From positions 186,151 to 250,150 of the forward strand of contig CXTY01000017.1 of assembly GCA_001404055.1 (NCBI GenBank): a stretch of DNA of 64,000 nt, read 5' to 3'. Shown here one piece after another: positions 55,389 to 64,000 of this stretch (position 1 is its first letter; each line of letters begins with the position of its first letter). The DNA is from Roseibium album. GTDB taxonomy: Bacteria; Pseudomonadota; Alphaproteobacteria; Rhizobiales; Stappiaceae. A program made the translations under genes and the position numbers. Under the pieces are notes generated by a model. That model worked only from the letters and a program-made list of their open reading frames with translations. It did not search any database and was not told the origin of the DNA.

Positions 55389-57572
55389 GTGGGACAACGG
55401 GCTGGTATGGTTGAGTGCATTACTCTTGATCTGAAGCAATCGTTCGACGAATTGAACGAATGCGTGCTGATCACCAATTCCGACCGGATCATTGTTTTTG
55501 TCAATAAGGCCATGGAAAAGCTTCTACATGTGGCCCGAAAAGATCTCTTAGGCTACACCACCGCTCGCTTTTTTGCCGACTCCGAACAATTTGAAAAAAT
55601 GGGCGAACTTTATCAAACGCCTTCAGATCAGCGGCACCGACAAGCCTATGCCCTCGAACTCGTTCTTGGAGACGGCACGACAACTTCTGCAGAAGTCGTT
55701 AGCGCACCTTTGTTCGACTCCGAACACAAGCTCAATGGCCTGCTTTTTTTTGCGCGTGACGTCAGCGAGCGGAAAGCACTTGAAGAACAGATCAGCGACA
55801 TCGCATACACACTTGAAGATGCACTTGATGCCATCTCTGAAGGCTTTGCGATTTATGACAGCGATGACCGCCTCGTTCTATGTAATGACAACTATCGCGA
55901 AATCTATGCCCATTCCGCGCCTGCGATGTTTCCCGGAAACAGTTTTGAAGACATCTTACGTTTCGGCCTAAGCAAAAACCAATATGACACTGGCAACCTG
56001 AATGATGAAGCTTGGCTTGCGAAGCGCCTTGAAAAACACCTTGCCGCCGAAGGAGAAATGATTGAACAACAGCTGGAAGATGGCCGCTGGCTGCGGATTT
56101 CGGAAACCCGCACCAAACGTGGTGGAATCGCGGGAATTCGGGCCGATATTACCGAACTGAAGGATGCAAGGGCACAGGCCGAACTGGCATTTAAAAACCT
56201 ATCACTGATGGCCGACAATGTCTCTGGAAGCATTAGCGAGGTTGACACCGACGGTAGGTGTGTCTTCATCAACAAGACCGGATGCGACTGGTTCAACGGC
56301 ACCAACGATGAATTGATCGGCACGCGGCTTCGAAACAGGTTTCCTTGGAAGGAAAGAGAGATCGTTCGGCGCATCTTTGAACGTGCCAAAGAAGGTAAGA
56401 AGGTATGTGAGGAAGCCGTCTTTCATTTTCCTGACGGCGTTAAGCGTGAATGCCAGTTCGATTGCAATCCCCGTTTCAACGAGGATGGAGGTGTCGACGG
56501 CTTGGTGGTGATGATTTCGGATATTACGGACCGAAAGAAAACCGAACGGGCGTTGGCCGAGCTTTACACAATCACATCAACCAGGGAACTTAGTCACAAG
56601 GAAAAGATCACTGAAATACTGCGTCTGGGTTGCGAACATTTCGATCTGGAACTCGGCATCATCAGCCATATTGTCGGCGATGAATACACGATCACCCAAG
56701 CTCACAGTCCAAACGATGAATTGTTGCCCGGGACTGTTTTCACCCTCGGGGACACTTACTGCGCCAGAACACTTGAAGCCGACAAACCGCTCGCAACCGT
56801 GGAAGCGGCAAATTCGGAATTCGCCGAACACCCCTGCTATGAAATCTTTGCGCTGGAAAGTTATATAGGCGCACCCTTGCTGGTTGACGGTATTGTGCAT
56901 GGTACAATCAATTTCTCCTCACCAAAATCGCGCAAACGCCCCTTCACCTCGGCCGATATTCAAATGGTGCGACAGTTCGCGGACTGGATCGGCCATGAAA
57001 TTGCGCGCCAGCATGATCATCAGGCATTAATGGATGCGAAGAACGACCTGGAAAGGGTCGCGAGCATCGACGACCTGACGCAAGTACTCAACCGGCGTGC
57101 GTTTTTGGAGCGGGCAAATGCCGAAATACACCGGCACCGTAGGGAGAAGACCCCGTTTACGGCCGTCATGATGGATATTGATAGATTCAAGCAGATCAAC
57201 GACCGGCATGGTCATGCCATTGGGGACGAAGTGCTCCGGAGATTTGCCAATTCAGTCAGAGGCACGTTACGGGTCGCCGACATTTTCGGGCGGATTGGCG
57301 GCGAAGAATTCTGCATGATCCTTTGCAATACCAACATTGACGAAGCCATGTCGATCTGCGAAAGGCTGCGCCAAAAAATCAGCGCCGACTGTCATCTTGA
57401 TCAACTCAAACGATCGGTGACATGCAGCATGGGCCTAGCAACCCCGGCGCGTGAAGACGTTGTATTTTCGACGCTGATGCAAAGAGCCGACGCTGCGCTC
57501 TATCAAGCCAAAGCCACGGGCCGGGACAAATGCGTCCCCTTTTCAGTAGCACTTGACCCTGTCGGCTCGTGA
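55389..57572 (+). CDS. Diguanylate cyclase with PAS and GAF sensors
   Basis: Makes cyclic di-GMP. Order: PAS (about 15-130), PAS_7 (about 135-260, with DAISEGFAIYDSDDRLVLCN), a third PAS (about 265-390), a GAF domain (about 400-550, DTYCARTLEADKPL) and a GGDEF domain with the active site RIGGEEF. The inhibitory RVAD sits five residues before GGEEF, so product feedback is likely. There is no EAL domain. It has 727 residues and no membrane helix. The start is GTG 55389 or ATG 55407, neither with a good Shine-Dalgarno. It is a lone gene. Confidence 0.92.
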   Translation: MGQRAGMVECITLDLKQSFDELNECVLITNSDRIIVFVNKAMEKLLHVARKDLLGYTTARFFADSEQFEKMGELYQTPSDQRHRQAYALELVLGDGTTTSAEVVSAPLFDSEHKLNGLLFFARDVSERKALEEQISDIAYTLEDALDAISEGFAIYDSDDRLVLCNDNYREIYAHSAPAMFPGNSFEDILRFGLSKNQYDTGNLNDEAWLAKRLEKHLAAEGEMIEQQLEDGRWLRISETRTKRGGIAGIRADITELKDARAQAELAFKNLSLMADNVSGSISEVDTDGRCVFINKTGCDWFNGTNDELIGTRLRNRFPWKEREIVRRIFERAKEGKKVCEEAVFHFPDGVKRECQFDCNPRFNEDGGVDGLVVMISDITDRKKTERALAELYTITSTRELSHKEKITEILRLGCEHFDLELGIISHIVGDEYTITQAHSPNDELLPGTVFTLGDTYCARTLEADKPLATVEAANSEFAEHPCYEIFALESYIGAPLLVDGIVHGTINFSSPKSRKRPFTSADIQMVRQFADWIGHEIARQHDHQALMDAKNDLERVASIDDLTQVLNRRAFLERANAEIHRHRREKTPFTAVMMDIDRFKQINDRHGHAIGDEVLRRFANSVRGTLRVADIFGRIGGEEFCMILCNTNIDEAMSICERLRQKISADCHLDQLKRSVTCSMGLATPAREDVVFSTLMQRADAALYQAKATGRDKCVPFSVALDPVGS

Positions 57573-57816
57573 TTCAACCTGACATTTAGATGAAGCTGCT
57601 GTTTTTCTCAGATATTGCAAGCGCCTAATGTCGCCTCCAAGCGCATCTTTGCCGCTCTTTGACGGAATACCCTACAAGTGCGACAGTACCGTTAAGACGG
57701 GCGGAGCGGTTTACAGCAAAAGTAAAAACAAAATTCCATTATTGCAGAACCCTTCGCTGCAAAGCATCTGCGGCAAGATCATCATCTATTCTTGCTGATA
57801 GATCAGGGAGGGAAAA

Positions 57817-58230
57817 TTGTTCAATAAAATACTCATTCCAATTGATCTAACCCATGCTGATAAACTGGAAAAAGCTGTTTCGGCAGGAGCTTACTTGGCA
57901 AAAAACAACAACTTGCCAGTGGTATTCGCGGCCGTAACCTCCACTGTTCCGGGATCGGTGGCGCACACACCTGACGAATTTAAAGCCAAGCTGGACGCCT
58001 TTGCTGCTGCACAGGCCACGAAACACGGCATCACGGCGGCAGCCCATGCCATCATCGTCAATGATCCGGCAATTGACCTTGAAGACGGTCTCCTGAAGGC
58101 CGTTGACGAGACAGGCTCGGACCTTGTCGTTATGGCGACACATATTCCAAATCTGGCTGATCAACTCTGGCCTTCAAACGGCGGACGTGTTGCCAGCCAC
58201 GCGGAAGTATCCGTTTTCCTCGTCAGATGA
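57817..58230 (+). CDS. Universal stress protein UspA family
   Basis: A nucleotide-binding stress protein of 137 residues. It begins FNKILIPIDLTHADKLEKAV and ends with GRVASHAEVSVFLVR, which has the V-x-VR end strand of the family; the ATP-binding G-2x-G-9x-G(S/T) element is weak here. The start is TTG after AGGGAGG. The gene ends 31 nt before the BCCT carrier gene on the same strand, a pairing that suggests osmotic-stress coupling. Confidence 0.85.
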   Translation: MFNKILIPIDLTHADKLEKAVSAGAYLAKNNNLPVVFAAVTSTVPGSVAHTPDEFKAKLDAFAAAQATKHGITAAAHAIIVNDPAIDLEDGLLKAVDETGSDLVVMATHIPNLADQLWPSNGGRVASHAEVSVFLVR

Positions 58231-58261
58231 CGCCATTTTCCGAATCGAAAGGAACGCTCCC

Positions 58262-59899
58262 ATGAGCGACAGCACACCCGATCAGGGCATTCGTTCTCCG
58301 GAAGGAGATGCCAATGTCATCGACACCGATTACGAGATTGGCCAGCACAATATTGAAACCAGGGTGGGGCCCTTCAACCTTGACATACACAATCCGGTTT
58401 TTCTTGTTTCAGGACTGACTATCGTTGCATTTGTCTTTCTGACACTCGCTTTCCAGAACGAAGTCGGACCCGTTTTTGATGCCCTGCGAAAGTGGCTGAC
58501 GTCAAACCTGGACTGGTTCTTCATCCTCTCTGGAAACGTGTTTGTTGTTGTTTGCTTTGTGCTGATCGTGAGCCCTTATGGCAAAGTCCGGATTGGTGGC
58601 AAGGATGCCGAACCGGATTATAATTACTTCGGCTGGTTTGCGATGCTTTTTGCCGCCGGCATGGGGATTGGCCTCATGTTCTTTGGTGTTCTTGAACCGG
58701 TCTACCACATGGCCTTTTCAGAACCTGTTGGTGTACCGTCGCCCTTTGATGCAGATGGCAATCTGATCGCAGAGAATGTGGCGGCAGCAAAGGCCATGGG
58801 CATGGCGGCAACCATCTTCCATTGGGGACTGCATCCCTGGGCCATCTATGCCGTTGTGGCCCTGGCGCTTGCGCTGTTCTCCTTCAACAAGGGTTTGCCG
58901 CTGACAATGCGTTCGGTTTTTTACCCGATTTTCGGGGATCGCACTTGGGGCTGGCCGGGTCATATCATTGACATTCTCGCCGTCTTCGCGACCTTGTTCG
59001 GCCTTGCAACGTCCTTGGGCTTTGGTGCGCAACAGGCAAACGCTGGTCTCGAGTTCGTCTTTGGAATTCCGGTCAGCAATACCGCGCAAGTCGTGCTTAT
59101 CATCGCCATTACGGCAGTCGCCCTGATTTCGGTCCTCAGAGGCCTCGACGGCGGCGTGAAAGTGCTGTCGGAAATCAACATGGTGATTGCCGCGCTCCTG
59201 CTGGTATTCGTGATTGCAGCTGGACCGACAGCAACCCTGATTTCCGGTTTCTTCTCCAATCTTTCAGCTTACGCGCAGGAGGTTATTCCCCTTTCGATGC
59301 CTTTCGGACGGGAAGATGATGGCTTCCGGCAGGGATGGACGTCCTTCTACTGGGCCTGGTGGATTTCATGGTCGCCATTTGTCGGCATGTTCATTGCCAG
59401 GGTCAGCCGTGGGCGTACCGTACGTGAATTCGTGATTTGCGTTCTGATCATCCCGACACTCGTCTCGGTCTTGTGGATGACGGCCTTCGGTGGCACCGCG
59501 ATTGAACAGGTCCTGTCTGACACCGGCAGCCAGGTGCGTGAACACGTGATCGTCAATTACAGCCCGGAACTGTCGCTGTTCGGCATGCTGGCAGACCTGC
59601 CCATGGCCTCGATCACGTCCTTTATCGCGATCGTCCTGGTGATCGTCTTCTTCGTGACGTCATCGGATTCAGGCTCTCTCGTGATCGACACCATTACCGC
59701 TGGCGGCAAGGTCGATGCGCCTGTCTCACAGCGCGTATTCTGGTGCACGTTTGAAGGACTGGTTGCCATTGCATTGCTGCTTGGTGGTGGCCTTGGCGCC
59801 CTGCAGGCAATGGCGGTTTCGACGGGGTTTCCGTTCACGATCGTTCTGCTGCTGGCTTGCTATGCAATCTTCAAGGGGCTCAAGGACGAGCCCCGCTAG
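58262..59899 (+). CDS. BCCT family betaine/choline/carnitine transporter
   Basis: An inner-membrane sodium-coupled transporter of 545 residues and twelve helices. The glycine stretch is GMGIGLMFFGVLEP, as in sodium symporters such as BetP, and the substrate Trp box is SFYWAWWISWSPFVGMF followed by SRGRTVREF. The ATG at 58262 comes after GAAAGGAACG. The N-terminal tail, about 45 residues, is acidic; the C-terminal tail is short. Osmoprotectant uptake is the likely role. It follows uspA and ends at a strong terminator shared with the convergent LacI gene. Confidence 0.92.
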   Translation: MSDSTPDQGIRSPEGDANVIDTDYEIGQHNIETRVGPFNLDIHNPVFLVSGLTIVAFVFLTLAFQNEVGPVFDALRKWLTSNLDWFFILSGNVFVVVCFVLIVSPYGKVRIGGKDAEPDYNYFGWFAMLFAAGMGIGLMFFGVLEPVYHMAFSEPVGVPSPFDADGNLIAENVAAAKAMGMAATIFHWGLHPWAIYAVVALALALFSFNKGLPLTMRSVFYPIFGDRTWGWPGHIIDILAVFATLFGLATSLGFGAQQANAGLEFVFGIPVSNTAQVVLIIAITAVALISVLRGLDGGVKVLSEINMVIAALLLVFVIAAGPTATLISGFFSNLSAYAQEVIPLSMPFGREDDGFRQGWTSFYWAWWISWSPFVGMFIARVSRGRTVREFVICVLIIPTLVSVLWMTAFGGTAIEQVLSDTGSQVREHVIVNYSPELSLFGMLADLPMASITSFIAIVLVIVFFVTSSDSGSLVIDTITAGGKVDAPVSQRVFWCTFEGLVAIALLLGGGLGALQAMAVSTGFPFTIVLLLACYAIFKGLKDEPR

Positions 59900-59912
59900 C
59901 CATGACCAAAAA

Positions 59913-59937
59913 AACAGGGCGGCAAAGCCGCCCTGTT
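59913..59937. terminator. Terminator hairpin between BCCT and LacI genes
   Basis: A perfect 11-bp stem (59913-59923 with 59927-59937, 3-nt loop) flanked by A on the left and TTATTT on the right; it can serve both convergent genes. Confidence 0.85.
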
Positions 59938-59953
59938 ATTTCTGCAGATTAAT

Positions 59954-61042
59954 CTAATCCGACAACTTCGGCGCCAAACGCACGCCGGGTGGCGGCGTGC
60001 TCTCTCGAACCACCAGCTCCGGTTCGATAACAATCGGCGTATTGGGCACCCTGTCACCGGCAATCTGCCGCAACAGGGTCAGAGCGGCCAGACGGCCGAT
60101 CTTGTCCGGTTGATTTGAAACCGACGTCAGAGCGGGTGTCCGTGCATCGGCCCCGTCAATGTCGTCATAGCCGGTAATTGCCATATCAGGGCCCGGCTCC
60201 ACGCCTGCCCGGCGGAACGTCGTCATCAGGCCAAACGCCACCAGATCATTGAAGCCGACAATTGCCGATGGACGGTTCTCGGCCTCCAGGATCTTCGGAA
60301 CAGCAGAGCGCCCATCAGCCTGTGTCATCATTTCCGGCAGATCAATCTGCTTGTCCGGATCAATTCCAGCTTCGTCCAGCGCCTGCCGCCAGCCGGCGTT
60401 TCGCAGACGTCCGGTTGAGCTTTCTCTTCGGCCACCAACCATGGCAATGTCGCTGTGTCCCTGCGCAATAAGATGCTTGGTTGCCTGATAGGTACCGGCA
60501 AGGTCGTCACCGCGCACACAAGGTGCCCAAACGCCTGGCACTTCCCTGGCAACAAGGGTCACGGGAATTCCCTGGTCCACAAGTCGGTTGATTTCTTCTG
60601 CCGAAGTCCCAACGGATGGACACACGATCAGACCGTCGGCCCGGTGCTGGAGCAAGGTGTTCACAAACGCCCGTTGGCGTTTCACGTCATCGCGGTGGTT
60701 ACAGATGAAAATCATCTGCCCCTGCTCTTCAAGCACATCTTCAAGCGCTGAAAACACTTCAGCAAAATAGGGGTTCAGAATGTCATGGACCGCAACACCA
60801 ACAATCTGGCTGCGCGCGGTACGCAAGGAAGCAGCGGAACGGTTATAAATATAGCCGATTTCTTCTGCTGTCTGTTTGACCTTTTCGCGCGTTTCCTCAG
60901 CAACCAGAGGGCTGTCTCTCAAGGCAAGAGAGACCGTCGCCGTGGAAATTCCTAGTTGATCGGCGATATGTCCAAGCGTGAGCCGTTTTCCAGGCTTCAG
61001 CGGCATGCCCGGTGAGGACGTGGATCCGTTGTCTTCAGACAT
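59954..61042 (-). CDS. LacI family transcriptional regulator
   Basis: 362 residues. The N-terminal LacI helix-turn-helix reads LGHIADQLGISTATVSLALR and the hinge NRSAASLRTARS; the sugar-binding-like Peripla_BP domain follows with GRLRNAGWRQALDEAGI and VVRESTPPPG near the end. The first 18 residues are a Ser/Gly/Pro-rich tail. It is convergent with the BCCT gene, so control of that gene is not implied by location. Ligand unknown. Confidence 0.9.
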   Translation of the reverse strand: MSEDNGSTSSPGMPLKPGKRLTLGHIADQLGISTATVSLALRDSPLVAEETREKVKQTAEEIGYIYNRSAASLRTARSQIVGVAVHDILNPYFAEVFSALEDVLEEQGQMIFICNHRDDVKRQRAFVNTLLQHRADGLIVCPSVGTSAEEINRLVDQGIPVTLVAREVPGVWAPCVRGDDLAGTYQATKHLIAQGHSDIAMVGGRRESSTGRLRNAGWRQALDEAGIDPDKQIDLPEMMTQADGRSAVPKILEAENRPSAIVGFNDLVAFGLMTTFRRAGVEPGPDMAITGYDDIDGADARTPALTSVSNQPDKIGRLAALTLLRQIAGDRVPNTPIVIEPELVVRESTPPPGVRLAPKLSD

Positions 61043-61334
61043 TCACTATTCTCAATTACCACAGCTGGAAATGGATAGACCCTTATAGCCTTGCGACACC
61101 CAGTTAAACAGATAATTGTTCAAATTGAGGCCCGCACATCAAAACGAACCAAGAAGATAAGACTTTAGTTGCAGGGCGTAACCACAGAGCGGTGAAATCC
61201 GATAACCAGTGCTTTTGCACTCACAAGTGGGCGGTTCCGATCGTTCAAAAGATCTCCACATCACAGGCGTCTCCCGATTGCTGAAACCTCATTTCACCCT
61301 GCAAGCCGGGTCATGAGGCATCATTTGCGTGGAA

Positions 61335-61859
61335 CTAACGACTTTGCGGGGCGGAATCGTCAAACTCTTCTCTCAGATTGACGACAACTCGCCTGTTCTG
61401 AGATTGGCAGGTGATCTCATCGCAATCTGTCACAGGACGCTCGATCCCATATCCCTTGGTCCACAAACGTTTCGGTGACACACCGAGCTTGACCAGCTCT
61501 GCCATGACAGCATCTGCGCGCTTCGTGGATAGATTCTTCTCTTTGCTTTCGCTGCCACCGTCATCGGCATGACCCTGGATTTTCACGACCCACTTTTTAT
61601 TGTTCTTGAGCCAATTCGCTTGATTGACGACGGTCATGCGCGCTTCGTCGGTTACAACGGCCGAGCCCTTGTCGAAATAGACCCGGCGTCCGACATTGAC
61701 GATGAACTCTTCTTCCGAGCCGGCAGACATGTTTTCAAAACCGGTTGCAGGTGCGTTGGTGACGTCTGGCGACGACAAAGTACCTGCACTGTTGCAGCCG
61801 GTCAGGCCAACGGTACAAATCAAGGCAAATATTGCATTCCGGCCCAAACGGCCATTCAC
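61335..61859 (-). CDS. OmpA-domain lipoprotein (Pal-like)
   Basis: A peptidoglycan-binding outer-membrane lipoprotein of about 174 residues. The lipobox is TVGLTGCNSAG after the hydrophobic NAIFALICTVGL. The OmpA C-terminal domain shows YFDKGSAVVTDEARM, KIQGHADDGGSESKEKNLST and KGYGIERPVTDCDE, ending QSQNRRVVVNL. The start was set at a GTG (61859), which gives a short lipoprotein signal and removes an overlap with the L,D-transpeptidase gene that any start further upstream would create. No tol genes are near, so it is an extra Pal-like protein rather than Pal itself. Confidence 0.8.
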   Translation of the reverse strand: MNGRLGRNAIFALICTVGLTGCNSAGTLSSPDVTNAPATGFENMSAGSEEEFIVNVGRRVYFDKGSAVVTDEARMTVVNQANWLKNNKKWVVKIQGHADDGGSESKEKNLSTKRADAVMAELVKLGVSPKRLWTKGYGIERPVTDCDEITCQSQNRRVVVNLREEFDDSAPQSR

Positions 61860-61915
61860 GTTACCCAAGGAAAGCCCCCAATCCTTCTGGTTAGAAAAAC
61901 ACGCAACTGCAGGCA

Positions 61916-62560
61916 TCAACCCGCGCTGGCACCAAGATGCTCGAGCACCAGAACTGCCGTTCCTTTCGGACAACGCTGGTAAAGGTCAATCACGTCTTCC
62001 GGGAACATGCGGATGCAGCCACTGGAAACATCGTGGCCGATGCTCCAGGGTTCGAGAGTGCTGTGCAACCGATACCCAAGATCGCCACCATTTCGGTAAA
62101 GATAAAGAGCCCTTGGTCCCAGCGGATTGTTCGCTGCTCCGCCTTCAACTCTTCGCGGCAGATCCGGTTGACGCTTGAGCATCTCGGGTGGCGGCACCCA
62201 ACGCGGCCAAAGCGCTTTCCGGTCAATCCGTGCGCGTCCGTACCACTTGAAGCCTTCCTTACCGACACCGACGCCATAGCGCAAAGCGGTATTGTTTTCC
62301 CAGATCCAGTAAAGGAAATGGTTGGACGTATCGACCACAACAGTGCCAGGAGGTTCCGGTGAAAAATACTTCACCATCTGACGCTGCCAGACTGGTTTGA
62401 TTTTCTTGAAGTTGGTGCGTCGGTACTGAAAACCGTTGTCTGGATGATAGCCGTTGAAATAGGCATTGGCCGCTGCACTTGCCTGCGCAAACTGCGGAAT
62501 GAGGAGTGTACCAGCGGCGGCTGTCGCTCCTCCCAAAAACTTACGGCGGTTGAGTTCCAT
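61916..62560 (-). CDS. L,D-transpeptidase (YkuD), Tat-exported
   Basis: Cross-links or anchors peptidoglycan peptides in the periplasm. The catalytic motif is HDVSSGCIRMFPEDV (His and Cys of the HxxxSxGCxR pattern) near residue 175. The N-terminus is a twin-arginine signal, NRRKFLGGATAAAG, so it is exported folded. GGGAG lies eight bases before the ATG. 214 residues is typical. The OmpA-like lipoprotein gene lies 57 nt downstream, on the same strand, so both envelope genes may share a transcript. Confidence 0.92.
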   Translation of the reverse strand: MELNRRKFLGGATAAAGTLLIPQFAQASAAANAYFNGYHPDNGFQYRRTNFKKIKPVWQRQMVKYFSPEPPGTVVVDTSNHFLYWIWENNTALRYGVGVGKEGFKWYGRARIDRKALWPRWVPPPEMLKRQPDLPRRVEGGAANNPLGPRALYLYRNGGDLGYRLHSTLEPWSIGHDVSSGCIRMFPEDVIDLYQRCPKGTAVLVLEHLGASAG

Positions 62561-62694
62561 TTGACTTCTCCCAAAACAGGCTGGTGATCGACATCATCAG
62601 CTGTCTAACGCCAGCCCGCATTAAGAATGAAATCGGGTTGGCGCGTCAACCTCTTCGCGCGCATGATCTCCAAATCATTCGTTTGATCCAAGTG

Positions 62695-63600
62695 CTAAAT
62701 GCCCTTAACGCGCTCGCGGTAAAGAATATAGAGCCCTGACCCGACAACAATGGCAGATCCCACCAAAGTTGAGAGTGTGGGTAGATCGGCAAAAATCAGA
62801 AATCCAAGAGCGATCATCCAGACAATCTGAATGTACATGAACGGAGCCAGAACGGGCGCCGGTGCAATTCGGTGTGCCATGATGAAAAGGAAATGCCCGC
62901 CAGCGCCAAATGCACCTGTTGCAAGCAAAAGAACCCAGGTCCAGAGGTCCTGAGGCATTACCCAGACGGACAAACCTGCAGGTGCCATGGCCACGCAGGC
63001 CACCAGTCCTGAAATGAGCAACATGCCAGCTGAGCTGTCAGTCGCGGTCAGTTGTCTGGTGAGCAGAGCGTAAAGCGCATAAAAGGACATGGCAGCAACC
63101 GAATACATTGCCGCCCAATGCATCCCTCCGACGCCCGGCTGGGTGACAACGAGGACGCCGATGAAGCCAACAATAATTGCAGCCCATCGGCGAATGCCTG
63201 CCCATTCTCCCAACATCGGGCCGGCAAGGGCCGTGATAACGAATGGCGCGGCAAACATGATGGCCGTGGTCTCCGCCAGCTGCAGATACCGAACCGCCAG
63301 AAAATTGAACACCGTGGTACCGAGCAGGCAGAAAGCTCGCACAACCTGAAGAACCGGCCGCCTTGTCTTGAGAAGTGAAGGCGATTTCCAGACCTGGAAA
63401 ATGACTGCTGCCAGCAGCACATGGCTGACGAAACGCATCCAGACGATCTGCAGGGTCGGCAGACTGGATGACAGGTATTTCGCGATGGCATCAAGAACCG
63501 AAAAACTCAGGACCGCCAGGACGATCAAACCAATACCCGCGATTGGCGCGGCTGAAACGTCTGGTCTGCTGAGACCACGTTCTTGACTGTCTTGTGCCAT
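62695..63600 (-). CDS. EamA/DMT superfamily transporter
   Basis: An inner-membrane exporter of the drug/metabolite superfamily with ten helices. The first EamA domain spans LIVLAVLSFSVLDAIAKYLS to about residue 150, and the second the rest, ending VGSAIVVGSGLYILYRERV. The ATG at 63600 has AAGG eight bases upstream; the frame could also begin at TTG 63603. 301 residues is the normal size. Substrate unknown. It is divergent from the ogt-type gene. Confidence 0.9.
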   Translation of the reverse strand: MAQDSQERGLSRPDVSAAPIAGIGLIVLAVLSFSVLDAIAKYLSSSLPTLQIVWMRFVSHVLLAAVIFQVWKSPSLLKTRRPVLQVVRAFCLLGTTVFNFLAVRYLQLAETTAIMFAAPFVITALAGPMLGEWAGIRRWAAIIVGFIGVLVVTQPGVGGMHWAAMYSVAAMSFYALYALLTRQLTATDSSAGMLLISGLVACVAMAPAGLSVWVMPQDLWTWVLLLATGAFGAGGHFLFIMAHRIAPAPVLAPFMYIQIVWMIALGFLIFADLPTLSTLVGSAIVVGSGLYILYRERVKGI

Positions 63601-63729
63601 CAAAGCGGCCTTCTTCGAATTTCATCCACGGATGAATAGTCAGAAACCCAGGCAGTGCCCTTCAGGAAACGCCGGATTGAGATAAAGTCGGCAACCTGAA
63701 ACACAGACTTTGAAGAAGTCGGGACGGAT

Positions 63730-64000
63730 ATGCCGATAACGGAAATTGAGACGTGGTTGGGACGCCTGTCTATCGTAGAGAATGACGGCGCGATCACTCA
63801 CTTACACTGGAACGGGGCCCCGAGCCAAGAAGAAACGCCATTGCTGAAGGAAGCTGGCAAACAGGTACGCGCTTACCTGGATGGTCAACTCAAGAATTTT
63901 GACCTGCCCCTGGCGCCAAAAGGCGGAGAGCTTCACCAGGCAGTTTTCAAGGCGATGCTGGCCATCCCTTACGGTCAAACCAGGACTTATGGAGATCTTG
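63730..64000 (+). CDS. ogt: Methylated-DNA-protein cysteine methyltransferase (3' partial)
   Basis: Repairs O6-methylguanine by taking the methyl group on a cysteine. The visible 90 residues begin MPITEIETWLGRLSIVENDG, and the domain start HQAVFKAMLAIPYGQTRTYG is the family's DNA-binding helix region. The catalytic PCHRV block lies beyond the window edge. The gene is divergent from the EamA transporter. Confidence 0.9.
   Translation, partial: MPITEIETWLGRLSIVENDGAITHLHWNGAPSQEETPLLKEAGKQVRAYLDGQLKNFDLPLAPKGGELHQAVFKAMLAIPYGQTRTYGDL

Noticed and set aside
1-64000. tRNA, rRNA, CRISPR array, insertion sequence or prophage
   Set aside because: Reading both strands gave no cloverleaf with the T-loop signature, no regular spacer-repeat array, and no transposase, integrase or phage gene.

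Overview
The window reads as chromosomal DNA of a marine alphaproteobacterium, most likely of the Roseibium/Labrenzia (Stappiaceae, Hyphomicrobiales) kind. This is inferred from the gene families: DUF459, BBP2-type porin, TRAP transporter with cache-type two-component system, PAS_7 hybrid kinases, BCCT carrier and PomA-like stator. GC content looks to be in the mid-50s and gene density is high. I see no rRNA, tRNA, insertion sequence, prophage or CRISPR array, and no block of clearly foreign base composition.

Layout. 1-4.6 kb: end of an N-formylglutamate amidohydrolase gene, a candidate MmgR/suhB-type small RNA, hisN, an alpha/beta hydrolase, a small basic secreted protein and an Hsp20. 4.6-8.4 kb: ltaE and a four-gene bufferin-type operon (DUF2282 precursor peptide, DUF692 MNIO enzyme, DUF2063 partner, DoxX membrane protein). 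8.4-15.3 kb: a long structured leader, then gltB and gltD. 15.4-22.6 kb: envelope genes (DUF459, MltB-type transglycosylase, beta-barrel protein), a KpsF/KdsD isomerase and a MotA/MotB-type stator pair. 22.6-25.4 kb: NfeD/stomatin pair and ferrochelatase. 25.5-34.0 kb: a seven-gene operon joining two acyl-CoA-synthetase-like proteins to a complete Liv-type ABC transporter. 34.4-37.7 kb: a DUF1801 pseudogene, then a hybrid histidine kinase and OmpR-type regulator. 37.7-45.3 kb: a GFA protein, a TRAP transporter with an extraordinarily long large subunit, and a divergent cache-domain kinase with LuxR-type regulator. 45.4-53.8 kb: PuuD-like hydrolase, DUF1007-NicO metal exporter, leucine-dehydrogenase-like enzyme, TetR, LysR, and a DUF2937/WD40/COG0523 unit. 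54-64 kb: aminotransferase, a PAS-GAF-GGDEF cyclase, UspA, BCCT transporter, LacI regulator, Pal-like lipoprotein, L,D-transpeptidase, EamA transporter and the start of an ogt-type DNA methyltransferase.

How the genes fit together. Three threads stand out. First, metal handling: the bufferin operon (probably copper), a His-rich NicO exporter with an EF-hand-like loop, and a His-rich COG0523 GTPase (probably zinc). Second, uptake of organic acids and acyl or aromatic acids: the TRAP system with its own sensor, and the Liv/acyl-CoA operon. Third, ammonia assimilation by GltBD behind a leader of about 370 nt. The most unusual items are the bufferin operon, the 333-residue cytoplasmic tail on the TRAP permease, the degenerate adenylation protein in the Liv operon, the sRNA overlapping the end of the formylglutamate hydrolase gene, and the structured gltB leader.
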